From Kaistella carnis (GTDB taxonomy: Bacteria; Bacteroidota; Bacteroidia; Flavobacteriales; Weeksellaceae), in the NCBI RefSeq assembly GCF_003860585.1, contig NZ_CP034159.1, positions 1,302,001-1,366,000 on the forward strand: a DNA stretch of 64,000 nucleotides, in the 5' to 3' direction. The translations under genes were made by a program, and so were the position numbers. The notes under the pieces were generated by a model. It did no database searches. It worked only from the letters and a program-made list of their open reading frames with translations, and was not told where the DNA came from. Below are positions 28,771 through 37,638 of this stretch, in pieces; position 1 is the stretch's first letter, and every line of letters begins with the position of its first letter.

Positions 28771-28835
28771 TTATTTAACCTGAAAAGCCTTATAGGTTTT
28801 GAATACCTCTAAGGTTTTCTAAAATTTAAAAAAAA

Positions 28836-29735
28836 ATGACAACAATAAAAAAAATTACCGTAGCCGGAAGCGGCGTTTTGGGTTCGCAAATTGCTTTCCA
28901 ATCCGCACTGCACGGCTATGACGTGACCATTTACGACATCAATGGGGAAGCCATTGAAAAATCCAAAAAACTGATTGACACTTTTCTGCCCCGATACAAA
29001 TCGGACCTGCAGATTTCATCCGAAAAACTGGAAGAAGCCTATCAAAAACTGCAGTTTTCAATCAACCTTCACGACGCGGTTTCCGATGCGGATCTGCTGA
29101 TTGAAGCCATTCCGGAAAGTATCGGCATTAAAAAGGAATTTTACAGAAATTTATCCAAAATCGCCCCCGAAAAAACCATTTTTGCCACCAATACTTCCAC
29201 GCTTTTGCCAAGTTTATTGATGGATGAAACCGGAAGGCCGGAAAAATTTCTCGCTTTGCATTTCGCCAACGAAATCTGGAAACACAACACGGCGGAAATT
29301 ATGGGCACTGAAAAGACCGATCCCGAAGTATTTGCAACACTCGTGGAATTCGCCAAATCAATCGGAATGATTGCGCTGCCACTGAAAAAAGAACAGCCTG
29401 GCTACATTCTCAATACGCTTTTGGTGCCGCTGTTGAGTTCAGGAATCACTTTATATGCGAAAGGCGTTGCGGACATTGAAACCATCGACAAAACCTGGAT
29501 GCTCGGAACCGGTTCGCCAATAGGACCGTTCGGTATTTTGGATGTGGTTGGTTTGGGAACGGTATACCACATTTTTAAAACCGAATCGGAACGCTCAGGA
29601 AATGAGGAAAAAATGAAATTTGTCAACGTGCTGAAAAATCAGTTTATCGATGCCGGAAAACTTGGCGTTTCCAGCGGCGAAGGTTTTTATAAATATCCCA
29701 ACCCCACTTTTCAGGGTAAAGACTTTTTGAAATAG
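28836..29735 (+). CDS. 3-hydroxyacyl-CoA dehydrogenase family protein
   Basis: 299 residues, two-domain HAD enzyme. The NAD-binding Rossmann motif is VAGSGVLGSQIAFQSALHGYDVTIYDIN (GxGxxG with the Asp that selects NAD). It then has NTSTLLPS and LHFANEIWKHNTAEIMGT, where the catalytic His lies; the usual FNP after this His is replaced by FAN, which may affect specificity. The C-terminal domain has PGYILNTLLVPLL and GPFGILDVVGLGTVY. Predicted to oxidise a 3-hydroxyacyl-CoA in the cytoplasm, possibly a product in the same lipid pathway as the hydratase upstream. Confidence 0.88.
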   Translation: MTTIKKITVAGSGVLGSQIAFQSALHGYDVTIYDINGEAIEKSKKLIDTFLPRYKSDLQISSEKLEEAYQKLQFSINLHDAVSDADLLIEAIPESIGIKKEFYRNLSKIAPEKTIFATNTSTLLPSLLMDETGRPEKFLALHFANEIWKHNTAEIMGTEKTDPEVFATLVEFAKSIGMIALPLKKEQPGYILNTLLVPLLSSGITLYAKGVADIETIDKTWMLGTGSPIGPFGILDVVGLGTVYHIFKTESERSGNEEKMKFVNVLKNQFIDAGKLGVSSGEGFYKYPNPTFQGKDFLK

Positions 29736-29758
29736 AAGTTTTCATTATTATAGAAAGA

Positions 29759-29787
29759 GCGTCCGGAAATTTCCGGGCGTTTTTTTT
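29759..29787 (+). terminator. terminator after the lipid operon
   Basis: GCGTCCGGAAATTTCCGGGCG folds into a GC-rich stem and is followed by eight T. Confidence 0.8.
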
Positions 29788-29849
29788 GATAAATGTCAAA
29801 GCCAAATTTCAAAAGAAGCCCGAACTTTCCGTTAACAAACAACTGGACA

Positions 29850-30848
29850 ATGAAAAAGAACTTTTTACTGCTGCTGATTTTCCTTTCGGGGTTTTTCTTC
29901 TCGCAGGAATATAAGCCGGATATTTTGGGAAACGGTTTTGAGCAGAAAACATTGAATTTTCCAAACGATTACGAAGGAAAAGTTACCGCAACAGTCATCC
30001 GTAAAAAAGCGGAAAGTCCCACCCATAAAGCAGTGTTGTATATTCACGGGTTTAACGATTATTTTTTTCAGGCAGAAATGGCCGAAAAATTCAATGAAAA
30101 AGGGTTTGACTTTTATGCTTTGGATTTAAGAAAATATGGGCGTTCTTATTTGCCGCATCAAACTTTTAACAATGTCAGAAATCTGGACGAGTACAATGCC
30201 GAAATCGATGAGGCTTTAAAAATCATTGGTGCCGAAAATCATAACAAAATTCTGTTGGCAGGACACTCAACCGGCGGCTTGATTACGACACGGTATATGA
30301 AATATCATACTGAAAATCCGAACATTGCCGGACTTTGGGTGAACAGTCCGTTTTACGATTTCAATATGGGGTTTATGGCAAAAAAAATTGGGGTTCCCAT
30401 CATCAGTGGTTTGGGAAAACATTATCCTGACACGAAAATTGGCGGTGGATTTTCCACGTTATACGGTGAAAGCCTGCATAAAAATTTCAAGGGCGAATGG
30501 AATTATGATTTAAAACTGAAACCCAATGCCAACGGGAAAGTGAATTTTGGCTTTATCCGCGCTATTCACCGTGCACAGAGAGACATCCGCAACGCAGAAC
30601 TCAAGGTTCCGGTATTGGTGATGCATTCTGAAAAATCGGGCTATCCCAAAGTCTGGAATGAGGAAGTAACGACCACCGATATCATCCTGAACGTGAATGA
30701 TATTCATAAAAATGCTGAAAATTTTAAGGGGAATGTCACGATAGTTCCCGTAAAAGGAGGCATTCACGATTTGGTGCTTTCCAGAAAACCGGTGCGCATA
30801 AAATTGTATGACGAACTTTTCAGGTGGTTACAAGAGATTGATTTTTAA
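29850..30848 (+). CDS. exported alpha/beta hydrolase (monoacylglycerol-lipase-like)
   Basis: ATG at 29850 starts a signal peptide (MKKNFLLLLIFLSGFFFSQ); an upstream ATG at 29793 overlaps the terminator region and is not favoured. The mature protein is about 313 residues with the oxyanion region YIHGFNDYFFQ, ALDLRKYGRS, nucleophile elbow GHSTGG (Ser), and the catalytic His in VKGGIHDLVLSR. It belongs to the Hydrolase_4/serine aminopeptidase S33 group acting on lipid esters. Probably periplasmic or outer-membrane associated. Confidence 0.87.
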   Translation: MKKNFLLLLIFLSGFFFSQEYKPDILGNGFEQKTLNFPNDYEGKVTATVIRKKAESPTHKAVLYIHGFNDYFFQAEMAEKFNEKGFDFYALDLRKYGRSYLPHQTFNNVRNLDEYNAEIDEALKIIGAENHNKILLAGHSTGGLITTRYMKYHTENPNIAGLWVNSPFYDFNMGFMAKKIGVPIISGLGKHYPDTKIGGGFSTLYGESLHKNFKGEWNYDLKLKPNANGKVNFGFIRAIHRAQRDIRNAELKVPVLVMHSEKSGYPKVWNEEVTTTDIILNVNDIHKNAENFKGNVTIVPVKGGIHDLVLSRKPVRIKLYDELFRWLQEIDF

Positions 30849-30905
30849 TAGTTTATTTTTAATGTTTAGTTTGTGAATAATGCCTCATTTGTGGGCCATT
30901 ATTTT

Positions 30906-30913
30906 TATTTTTG
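30906..30913 (+). promoter_or_regulatory. -7 box of the Crp-type regulator gene
   Basis: TATTTTTG fits TAnnTTTG, 16 bp before the ATG at 30930. It overlaps an inverted repeat AATAATG ... CATTATT (about 30876-30904) that could be an operator; autoregulation is a guess. Confidence 0.45.
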
Positions 30914-30929
30914 TACAAATTGAATCCTG

Positions 30930-31490
30930 ATGACTTTTCCCGAAATGCTTGCCACCTACATCACCATCGACGATGATATCCGCAGTTTTCTGAACACCCA
31001 GACCGAAAAAATTTCTGTGAAAAAGGGTACCGTTATCAGCGATCAAAACACTTTAAACCGCAAGGTGTATTTTGTAGAAAAAGGACTTCTGCGCTCGTTT
31101 TATTTTGAAAAAGGAAAAGACATCACCACCAATTTTTATCCTGAAAACAGCATTCTGGCCAATAAAGACACCATTTTTGAGAAAATTCCGGCGCGGCATT
31201 CCATTGAAGCGATAGAAGACAGTGAAGTTGTCTTTTTCCTTTACTCGAAAATGGAAGAACTCTGCGAAACTTCGCTCACCATCGCCAATTTCAGCCGTCG
31301 TGTTTTGGGGCTTCTGATGTCGAATATGGAAAGGCGCATCAATTCCTTGCAGTATATGACGGCAAAGGAAAAATATATTCAGCTTTTGGAAGAAAATTCT
31401 GATATACTTTTGCGTGCTCCTCTTGGGATGATAGCTTCTTATCTTGGCATTTCTCAGGAAACTTTAAGTAGGATCAGAAGTGAGGTTTAG
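30930..31490 (+). CDS. Crp/Fnr-family transcriptional regulator
   Basis: 186 residues. The N-terminal cyclic-nucleotide-binding-like barrel (VKKGTVISDQNTLNRKVYFVEKGLLRSFYF, KDITTNFYPENSI) is followed by a long dimerisation helix and a short C-terminal HTH (APLGMIASYLGISQETLSRIRSEV). This is the common Bacteroidota subtype of about 190 residues that lacks the Fnr cysteines and most cAMP contacts. The upstream hydrolase/hydratase cluster is the obvious candidate target, by position only. Confidence 0.88.
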   Translation: MTFPEMLATYITIDDDIRSFLNTQTEKISVKKGTVISDQNTLNRKVYFVEKGLLRSFYFEKGKDITTNFYPENSILANKDTIFEKIPARHSIEAIEDSEVVFFLYSKMEELCETSLTIANFSRRVLGLLMSNMERRINSLQYMTAKEKYIQLLEENSDILLRAPLGMIASYLGISQETLSRIRSEV

Positions 31491-31944
31491 AAAAGATATC
31501 AAAGTACAGACAGAGATGCTGCTTGAGTGGCGGTGTGAAAAATAATTGTACATTTTGTAAAGATTTTATTCTTCAGGCGGGATAAAGGAATAAGCATTCA
31601 CAAAAAAAGAGACTTTTTTTCAAAATCTCTTTAAAATCTCTGCTGACAGTCAATCTGAAAGGTTCCAAAAGCTTGCAGGACTTGCTTTCAACAGGAGCAT
31701 CATGTTGGGTTTGCAAGTGCATGGAAACTCTGGTTATTAGCGGTTGGTCTTTTTCTTCTCATGATCCGCTTTTGATACTCTTTTCATCTAAGCACATCAT
31801 CATTAGAAATCGATACGGGAACATTTTCAGGATTAACGCTGTTCACATAGCACAGCTTCAACCTTTCATAAAATGATACAAAAAAATGGAGCTGGGGAAA
31901 TGCCTTGCTCCATTTAACTGTATTAAAAATTTGTGTTCGATTGC
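31491..31944. other. 454-bp intergenic region
   Basis: A 67-codon frame at 31673-31876 has no family features or leader and is not called. There is a weak AAAGAGACTTTTTTTC/AAATCTCTTT hairpin near 31607-31640. Nothing else supported. Confidence 0.4.
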
Positions 31945-32238
31945 TTACTTTACTGCTAGTAGATCTACCATTTCAAGTACAGGTTCTTTAGCAAGTAATT
32001 CAGAAGCATTGGCCATTAAAGCCTTTGCAATCTCACCATTCAAGTGAGCATCTCTTGCATCTGTAGTTTCGAACGTATCGAATATACCAAAAGTAGAAGG
32101 GCCAATTTGTAAAGCATACCATCTTACAGTTCCTGGCTCACCTTCCGCAAGCGGCAAGGCGGACTTTAGGAATTCCAATACTTCATTTTCTTTACCCGGT
32201 TTTGCTTCTACTCTAGCTAATATTGCAAACTTTTCCAT
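31945..32238 (-). CDS. antibiotic-biosynthesis-monooxygenase (ABM) domain protein, putative quinol monooxygenase
   Basis: A 97-residue dimeric ferredoxin-like protein: FAILARVEAKPGKENEVLEFLK, GTVRWYALQIGPSTFGIFDTF and the tail HLNGEIAKALMANASELLAKEPVLEMVDLL. Length and pattern fit YgiN-type cofactor-free monooxygenases. Cytoplasmic, single-gene unit. Confidence 0.85.
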   Translation of the reverse strand: MEKFAILARVEAKPGKENEVLEFLKSALPLAEGEPGTVRWYALQIGPSTFGIFDTFETTDARDAHLNGEIAKALMANASELLAKEPVLEMVDLLAVK

Positions 32239-32540
32239 AATTTAAAATTTTAATGTTATCAAGAGTGTTCTTCAACTCTTTATAACAAAAATAGGTTTTA
32301 TAAACCAGTCTAAAAAACACAAAAGATGTTAAATAACGTTAACGTTGATCATCGAAAATCAGCCAATTTTCTAATGTTCTCTCCCATCAGAATTTGTTCA
32401 TCATAAAATATTTCATCCGATTCCTCGGAGAGTTTAACGTTATTGTAGAAAGTTTCTAAAAAATGGAAACGACCAAAAAAAAGAGATTTTTCTAGAAGTC
32501 TCTTCAATATCTTTAAAATCCTTCGTCGATAAGCCCGTAA
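32239..32540. other. intergenic region before the element relic
   Basis: About 300 bp with a short hairpin (AAGAGATTTTTC..GAAGTCTCTT near 32480-32505). An 83-codon minus-strand frame (32349-32600) runs through the relic hairpin and is not called as a gene. Confidence 0.4.
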
Positions 32541-32618
32541 TGCTGAAAAAAGCTCCCGAAGCTTCCGTTCAACAGGGTTTTCATTGTTCGTGCTTCGCAC
32601 GCAACGAAAACTTGGCTA
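32541..32618 (+). mobile_element. solo right-end relic of a TyrR-IS91-type element
   Basis: Only the last ~80 bp remain: AAGCTTCCGTTCAACAGGG-like sequence, then hairpin GTTTTC-A-TTG-TT-CGTGC, loop TTC, GCACG-CAA-C-GAAAAC, ending TTGGCTA directly before cassette start TTGTGCGAT. The stem keeps the same mismatch and 2-nt bulge as the complete copies but with different base pairs, so it comes from a divergent relative. Confidence 0.65.
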
Positions 32619-33414
32619 TTGTGCGATTGTGCTGTTTTCAATACTTATTTTTCCAAGTTTCAATTATATTTTTGTTCCAAAGTTTTTTTGCAAAATCTAA
32701 AAATACTTTTGGTCCATCAGAAAAGGCTTTGTCAATTTTATATTCTCCTCCCATATACATCTCATTTCCGTCATCATCAATTCCGTGCATAACTTTATTT
32801 TCACCTCTTATTGCAAATTTTTGCTGTCCCTCATACATTATGATTTTCATATCAGAAGGACTTACATCTCCGTGGCAAACAGTTTTATACATCAACCATA
32901 TTTCAGCAACTCCATTATTGTCAAGGTCAGTTATTTGAAACGTATTATCAATAAATTCAGCAACAATATCAACAGGACAATCACTTATGTAGTCATAAAC
33001 TTTCCAAGTTTGTTTAGCATTGTTGTTTTCTACAATAAAATGATAGGCAAAAATTTCTGCATCTCCTCCGTCATTTTCGTGTTTGAATTTTTTACTCTCA
33101 TAAATACCTGTTTCAGTTGTAATGACAATGTTTTCTCCCAAGTTATCCGTCCACTTGATTGCATTTACAATTTTTCCCTCATATTTTATATCGTTAGGAA
33201 GTTCACTGACGTTAAGTATAATAGGGTTGATTTTTTTAATTTCAGAAGTCAAAACCGAGTTATCTTCTAATTTTTTTTCAGGTTCAGTCTGTTGGCGATT
33301 TTTGGTTTCGTTTCCACAAGATTGGAAAAGAAAAACTGCCAGTATTATGATTAGTTGTTTCATTTTCTATCGTTTCAATTTTTGGACAGCTGTTAGTTAA
33401 GCATATCGCCCAAC
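32619..33414. other. cassette 12 of array 1 (distal)
   Basis: Limits TTGTGCGATTG (32619) and ATATCGCCCAAC (33403-33414), complementary except for one position. Contains the lipoprotein gene at 32638-33363. Confidence 0.65.
32638..33363 (-). CDS. lipoprotein, possible surface-polysaccharide-associated family (cassette gene)
   Basis: 241 residues with a lipobox (MKQLIIILAVFLFQSCGNE, Cys at residue 16) and a Lys/Glu-rich linker. The body has IVAEFIDNTFQITDLDNNGVAEIWLMYKT, a DxNxxGxxE calcium-loop-like segment, and DVSPSDMKIIMYEGQQKFAIRG. This recalls the M949_RS01915-type family described in Riemerella as surface polysaccharide related; I make that link from memory and hold it loosely. Probably outer-membrane anchored. 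Confidence 0.72.
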   Translation of the reverse strand: MKQLIIILAVFLFQSCGNETKNRQQTEPEKKLEDNSVLTSEIKKINPIILNVSELPNDIKYEGKIVNAIKWTDNLGENIVITTETGIYESKKFKHENDGGDAEIFAYHFIVENNNAKQTWKVYDYISDCPVDIVAEFIDNTFQITDLDNNGVAEIWLMYKTVCHGDVSPSDMKIIMYEGQQKFAIRGENKVMHGIDDDGNEMYMGGEYKIDKAFSDGPKVFLDFAKKLWNKNIIETWKNKY

Positions 33415-33530
33415 GGCTGGGTATTGGCGATGGTGCGGCTTTAACGCGGAAACTTTCTTTTTTAAATTACTCTTCGGAACATCTAAAATGGATAAACCTG
33501 CGATTCCTCCGCACTATTGCCAATACTATG
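33408..33530. repeat. attC-like site, family A (123 bp)
   Basis: Core GCCCAAC, arms GTATTGGCGATGGTGCGGC and CCTCCGCACTATTGCCAATAC, loop with CTTCGGAACATCTAAAATGG. Nearly identical to the sites at 47226 and 54558. Ends with G at 33530 before element copy 3. Confidence 0.8.
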
Positions 33531-33656
33531 TTGAACTAAACCTCCGGTAGCTTTTCCGATTCGCCGTTTCATTAACTTTGTTTTTATTAACCTTTTAAAA
33601 ACTCATGAAATGGCTACAAAAAAAAATCTCCGGAGGATTTAAGGACGAACAAAATT

Positions 33657-34598
33657 TTGAATCGCGCTTCAAGCGAAGTTAAAGGTTTTTCGGAACTGAT
33701 ACAACGTTTTGAAAGAAATATTTCAATCCAAGGAAAAAGTCCCAGAACCTTTGATAATTATTCCAGGCATATAGCAGCCGTAGCGCTTCATTTCAGTAAA
33801 ATTCCTACGGAATTAGATCCGGAAGACATCAAAGATTATCTCTTCGAACTTCAACAGCGATCAAAAACACCTTCTCAAACCTACTTTAAACACACGGTTT
33901 ATGGACTTCGGTTTCTTCTGAAAGCAGAAGGTTTACCCTACGATTTTCTACATCTTCCAGCCATTCCAAAAGTCAAAAAACTGCCGACTATTTTAAGCCG
34001 TCAGGAAGTTTGGCGCATGCTGCAAACTGCTCAATTGCTGAAACACAAACTGCTTATCGGTTTGATTTACGGGTGCGGGCTTCGATGTATGGAAGTCCGG
34101 AATATCGAACTTCATCATCTGGATTTTGACCGACAAATGCTGCATGTTGTTCAGGGTAAAGGTCAAAAAGACCGTTATGTTCCTTTATCCGAACATTTAA
34201 TTCGGGGACTGAAAACCTTTATTTCAGTGGAAAATCCGACGCAATATTTATTCAATGGAAATCAAAATAGAAATATTGAAGAGATTGATCAGGTAGTTAC
34301 AAACAGACTGGACTTCGATTCCAGATACAGCCAAAGAGGCGTTCAATGGGTGATTAAAACCATCTCAAAAAAAGCCGGCATCACCAAAGAAGTTCATACC
34401 CATACTTTGCGACACAGCTTTGCCACTCATTTATTGGAAGATGGAGTTTCTATCATTATGGTTCAGAAACTTCTGGGACATGAAAGAATTGAATCCACCA
34501 TGGAATATCTTCATGTTTGCCAATTGTCGGACCAGAAACCGCACAGCCCTTTGGATACCGTTTTCGCTTTATGCAGTAAAAATGGAAACCCGAAGTAA
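33657..34598 (+). CDS. tyrosine recombinase of element copy 3
   Basis: 313 residues. The N-terminal third matches copy 1 (EVKGFSELIQ, HIAAVALHFSKIP) while the rest matches copy 2 (KAEGLPYDFLHLPAIPK, KTISKKAGITKEVH), a mosaic suggesting recombination between copies. Catalytic residues intact. Confidence 0.88.
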   Translation: MNRASSEVKGFSELIQRFERNISIQGKSPRTFDNYSRHIAAVALHFSKIPTELDPEDIKDYLFELQQRSKTPSQTYFKHTVYGLRFLLKAEGLPYDFLHLPAIPKVKKLPTILSRQEVWRMLQTAQLLKHKLLIGLIYGCGLRCMEVRNIELHHLDFDRQMLHVVQGKGQKDRYVPLSEHLIRGLKTFISVENPTQYLFNGNQNRNIEEIDQVVTNRLDFDSRYSQRGVQWVIKTISKKAGITKEVHTHTLRHSFATHLLEDGVSIIMVQKLLGHERIESTMEYLHVCQLSDQKPHSPLDTVFALCSKNGNPK

Positions 34599-35688
34599 AG
34601 GCGGAAGTGTTGCTGATGTTCTTCGCAAAATCAATTTATCGGCTCAGAATTTTACGGTTCATCAAGAAAAAACACTTCGCGCTTTGTCGTATTGCCGGAC
34701 TGCTGCTTTGGGTGGTCATATCGATGCGTGTGATGGTTGCGGAAATCTTTCCATCAGTTACAACTCCTGTCGTAATCGGCATTGTCCACAATGTCAAGGT
34801 CATAAAAGAGAAGAATGGATCCTGAAACGCGAGCAGGAATTATTGCCGTGCAGTTATTATCACTTGGTTTTTACTTTGCCCGAAGAACTCAATGGTTTGG
34901 CGATCTCTCAACCGGCATTATTGTATAAAACCTTATTTGAAGCGGCTTGGGCAACATTAAATCAGTTCGGCAAAACAGAACAGATGCAGTTGGGAATGAT
35001 TGCGATCTTGCATACTTGGGGACAGAATTTAAGTCTTCATCCGCATTTGCACTGCATTGTTCCGGGTGGCGGAATTGACCACAATGGAAAATGGAAAAAG
35101 AAAATGAGAACCGATAAATATCTCTTCTGTGTAAAAGCGATGAGCAAAGTTTTCCGCGCAAAGTTCGTGGCTTTATTAAGAGCTTCCGGAATTAAAGACC
35201 AGGATTTAATGGACAAACTCTTCACCAAAAACTGGGTGGTTTATGCGAAAAGACCTTTTGGTGGCCCAAAACAAGTCATCGAATATTTAGGAAGATACAC
35301 TCACAAAGTTGCAATCAGCAATCATCGCATCAAAGAAGTTACGGATCATGAAGTTCGTTTTGGGTACAAAGATTATCGCAAAGAAGGTCAGAAAAAGGAA
35401 ATGACTTTATTGAATACTGAATTTGTGCGCAGATTTAGTCTTCATATTTTGCCTCGAAGGTTTGTAAGAATAAGGCATTACGGGATTTTGAGCAGCTCCT
35501 GGAAACGCGGGAAACTTCAGGATTTACAAGAAAGTTTAGAAGTGAAAAGAACTGTTTTTGTACCTCAAACTTTGCTCAGAAAATGCCGGTGTTGTAAAGA
35601 AGGAAACTTGATCACCATCGCGCTTTTCGGACAAAGAGGACCGCCACAGGATTTTCTTGCCGTTTTCAATGCCTCGTCTGCAAAATAA
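34582..35688 (+). CDS. IS91-family HUH (Y2) transposase, copy 3
   Basis: 368 residues, METRSKGGSVADVL start. HUH and Y2 motifs intact. The C-terminal segment is ESLEVKRTVFVPQTLLRK, the variant shared with copies 4, 5 and 6 and different from copies 1 and 2. Confidence 0.94.
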   Translation: METRSKGGSVADVLRKINLSAQNFTVHQEKTLRALSYCRTAALGGHIDACDGCGNLSISYNSCRNRHCPQCQGHKREEWILKREQELLPCSYYHLVFTLPEELNGLAISQPALLYKTLFEAAWATLNQFGKTEQMQLGMIAILHTWGQNLSLHPHLHCIVPGGGIDHNGKWKKKMRTDKYLFCVKAMSKVFRAKFVALLRASGIKDQDLMDKLFTKNWVVYAKRPFGGPKQVIEYLGRYTHKVAISNHRIKEVTDHEVRFGYKDYRKEGQKKEMTLLNTEFVRRFSLHILPRRFVRIRHYGILSSSWKRGKLQDLQESLEVKRTVFVPQTLLRKCRCCKEGNLITIALFGQRGPPQDFLAVFNASSAK

Positions 35689-35936
35689 ACTTTGTGGGTA
35701 AGGGATTTTATATCTTAAAAGTAACGAAAAGCCGGTGAGTGCATGAAAATACCTCACCTCAGATCCCAAAAAAAGCAGTCCTTCTAAAAAACTGCTCTAA
35801 TATCCTAAATTCTAAAATCGATAACTCCATAAGGTGACCAACTGGGGAGAAAAAGCCACCGAAGGTTCCGTTCAACAGGCTTTCATCTCGTGTCCTGCGG
35901 ACAAGACGAAAGCTTAGTTATTATGTGCAGTGCTTT

Positions 35937-36185
35937 TTAATTTATAGTATTTGAGGTCATTTCTTTTTCTTTCAAAAAATAATCGTAAATGATTTTAATA
36001 AGACCAAAAAACACTACTACTTCGACTAGCATTCCCACAACAAAGCCAATTTTGTAGGCAGTTGAATTTGCTACGTCGTTTAATTCCATAATCTGATTAA
36101 AATTTATTAATTCCCAAATAGTTTTTCCGCCTTTTATCAAAAGAACAAGACAAGCAACATATAAAAATACTTTTTTTAAATCCAT
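35937..36185 (-). CDS. small two-helix membrane protein (cassette gene)
   Basis: 82 residues with hydrophobic helices KVFLYVACLVLLIKGG and IGFVVGMLVEVVVFFGLIKIIYDYF. No known family. It is the sole gene of the cassette bounded by TTATGTGCA (35921) and TTGCACATAAC (36380-36390), complementary over 9 nt. Confidence 0.68.
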   Translation of the reverse strand: MDLKKVFLYVACLVLLIKGGKTIWELINFNQIMELNDVANSTAYKIGFVVGMLVEVVVFFGLIKIIYDYFLKEKEMTSNTIN

Positions 36186-36383
36186 TTTTTATTTTTTTTG
36201 AAGGTTATTTTATTTTAAGTTTAGTTTAATTTCTGGTTTCTCAAAGTTGAATATATTAACAGCAATAAGAAAAAAGGAAGATTTCTCATTTAATTTCAAT
36301 CTTATTTTTCCATTCATTTTTCAGATATTTTTTTTCAAGATAATGAAAATTTTCTCTCTATGACGATATTTTGATAGCATTGC

Positions 36384-36569
36384 ACATAACGGAAAAAGTA
36401 TTTGCGAAGGGCGGGCTAAATTTAACTGAAAGTTCAATTTCGACCAACCGGAGCAGATGCTTTTTCAGATTGTCTAAATTAAGCAAAAAAACAATATGAA
36501 AAGCAGCTGCGGCTAAAGGAATCAAGTGGTGGTTTTATAGATTCAACCTCGCCTTTTGCAAATACTATG
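36384..36569. repeat. attC-like site, family B (186 bp)
   Basis: Core ACATAAC, arm GTATTTGCGAAGGGCGGG, long loop with GAGCAGATGCTTTTTCAGATT and GAAAAGCAGCTGCGG, arm CGCCTTTTGCAAATAC. Very close to 39323-39508, and related to 21203-21390. Confidence 0.8.
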
Positions 36570-36696
36570 TTGAACTAAACCTCCGGTAGCTTTTCCTGAG
36601 GCTGTTTTATTAACTTTGTTTGATCATAACATAAAATAAAATCTCTAAAATGGCTACAAAAAAAAATCTCCGGAGGATTTAAGAACGAACAAAATT

Positions 36697-37638
36697 TTGA
36701 ATCGCGCTTCGAGCGAAGTTAATGGTTTTTCGGAACTGATACAACGTTTCGAAAGAAATATTTCAATCCAGGGAAAAAGTCCCAGAACCTTTGATAATTA
36801 TTCCAGGCATGTTGCCGTCGTAGCGCTTCATTTCGGTAAAATTCCTACGGAATTAGATCCGGAAGACATCAAAGATTATCTCTTCGAACTTCAACAGCGC
36901 AGCAAAACACCTTCCCAGACTTACTTTAAACATACGGTTTATGGACTGCGGTTTCTTCTGAAAGCCGAAGGTTTACCCTATAGTTTTCTGCATCTTCCCG
37001 CTATTCCAAAAGTCAAAAAACTGCCGACTATTTTAAGCCGTCAGGAAGTTTGGCGCATGTTGCAAACTGCTCAATTGTTGAAACACAAACTGCTCATCGG
37101 TCTGATTTACGGGTGTGGACTTCGATGTATGGAAGTGAGGAATATCGAACTTCATCATCTTGATTTTGACCGACAAATGCTGCATGTTGTTCAGGGTAAA
37201 GGTCAAAAAGACCGTTATGTTCCTTTATCCGAACATTTAATTCGGGGACTGAAAACCTTTATTTCAGTGGAAAATCCGACGCAATATTTATTCAATGGAA
37301 ATCAAAATAGAAATATTGAAGAGATTGATCAGGTAGTTACAAACAGACTGGACTTCGATTCCAGATACAGCCAAAGAGGCGTTCAATGGGTCATCAAAAC
37401 GGTGAGCAAAAAAGCCGGAATTACCAAAGTTGTTCATACTCACACTTTGCGACACAGCTTTGCCACGCATTTATTGGAAGATGGAGTTTCGATCATTATG
37501 GTTCAAAAACTTTTGGGTCATGAAAGAATCGAATCGACGATGGAATATCTTCATGTCTGTCAGTTGTCAGATCAAAAACCGCACAGTCCTTTGGATACCG
37601 TTTTCGCTTTATGCAGTAAAAATGGAAACCCGAAGTAA
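36697..37638 (+). CDS. tyrosine recombinase of element copy 4
   Basis: 313 residues, with the HVAVVALHFGKIP variant and KTVSKKAGITKVVH as in copy 1. All catalytic residues present; TTG start with upstream ATG-A9 at 36650. Confidence 0.88.
   Translation: MNRASSEVNGFSELIQRFERNISIQGKSPRTFDNYSRHVAVVALHFGKIPTELDPEDIKDYLFELQQRSKTPSQTYFKHTVYGLRFLLKAEGLPYSFLHLPAIPKVKKLPTILSRQEVWRMLQTAQLLKHKLLIGLIYGCGLRCMEVRNIELHHLDFDRQMLHVVQGKGQKDRYVPLSEHLIRGLKTFISVENPTQYLFNGNQNRNIEEIDQVVTNRLDFDSRYSQRGVQWVIKTVSKKAGITKVVHTHTLRHSFATHLLEDGVSIIMVQKLLGHERIESTMEYLHVCQLSDQKPHSPLDTVFALCSKNGNPK

Larger units (their letters stand above)
33531..35920 (+). mobile_element. TyrR-IS91 composite element, copy 3 (2390 bp)
   Basis: Left TTGAACTAAACC, right AGTTA at 35920. 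Its leader between the left end and the recombinase differs from the other copies (CCGATTCGCCGTTTC and ACTCATGAAATGGC), showing independent divergence. Right neighbour starts TTATGTGCAG. Confidence 0.92.

Noticed and set aside
31673..31876. 67-codon frame
   Set aside because: No leader, composition unlike neighbours, no recognisable family; lies in a region with short hairpins.
32349..32600. 83-codon minus-strand frame
   Set aside because: It runs through the element relic and a terminator-like hairpin; arginine-rich start arises from the hairpin sequence.
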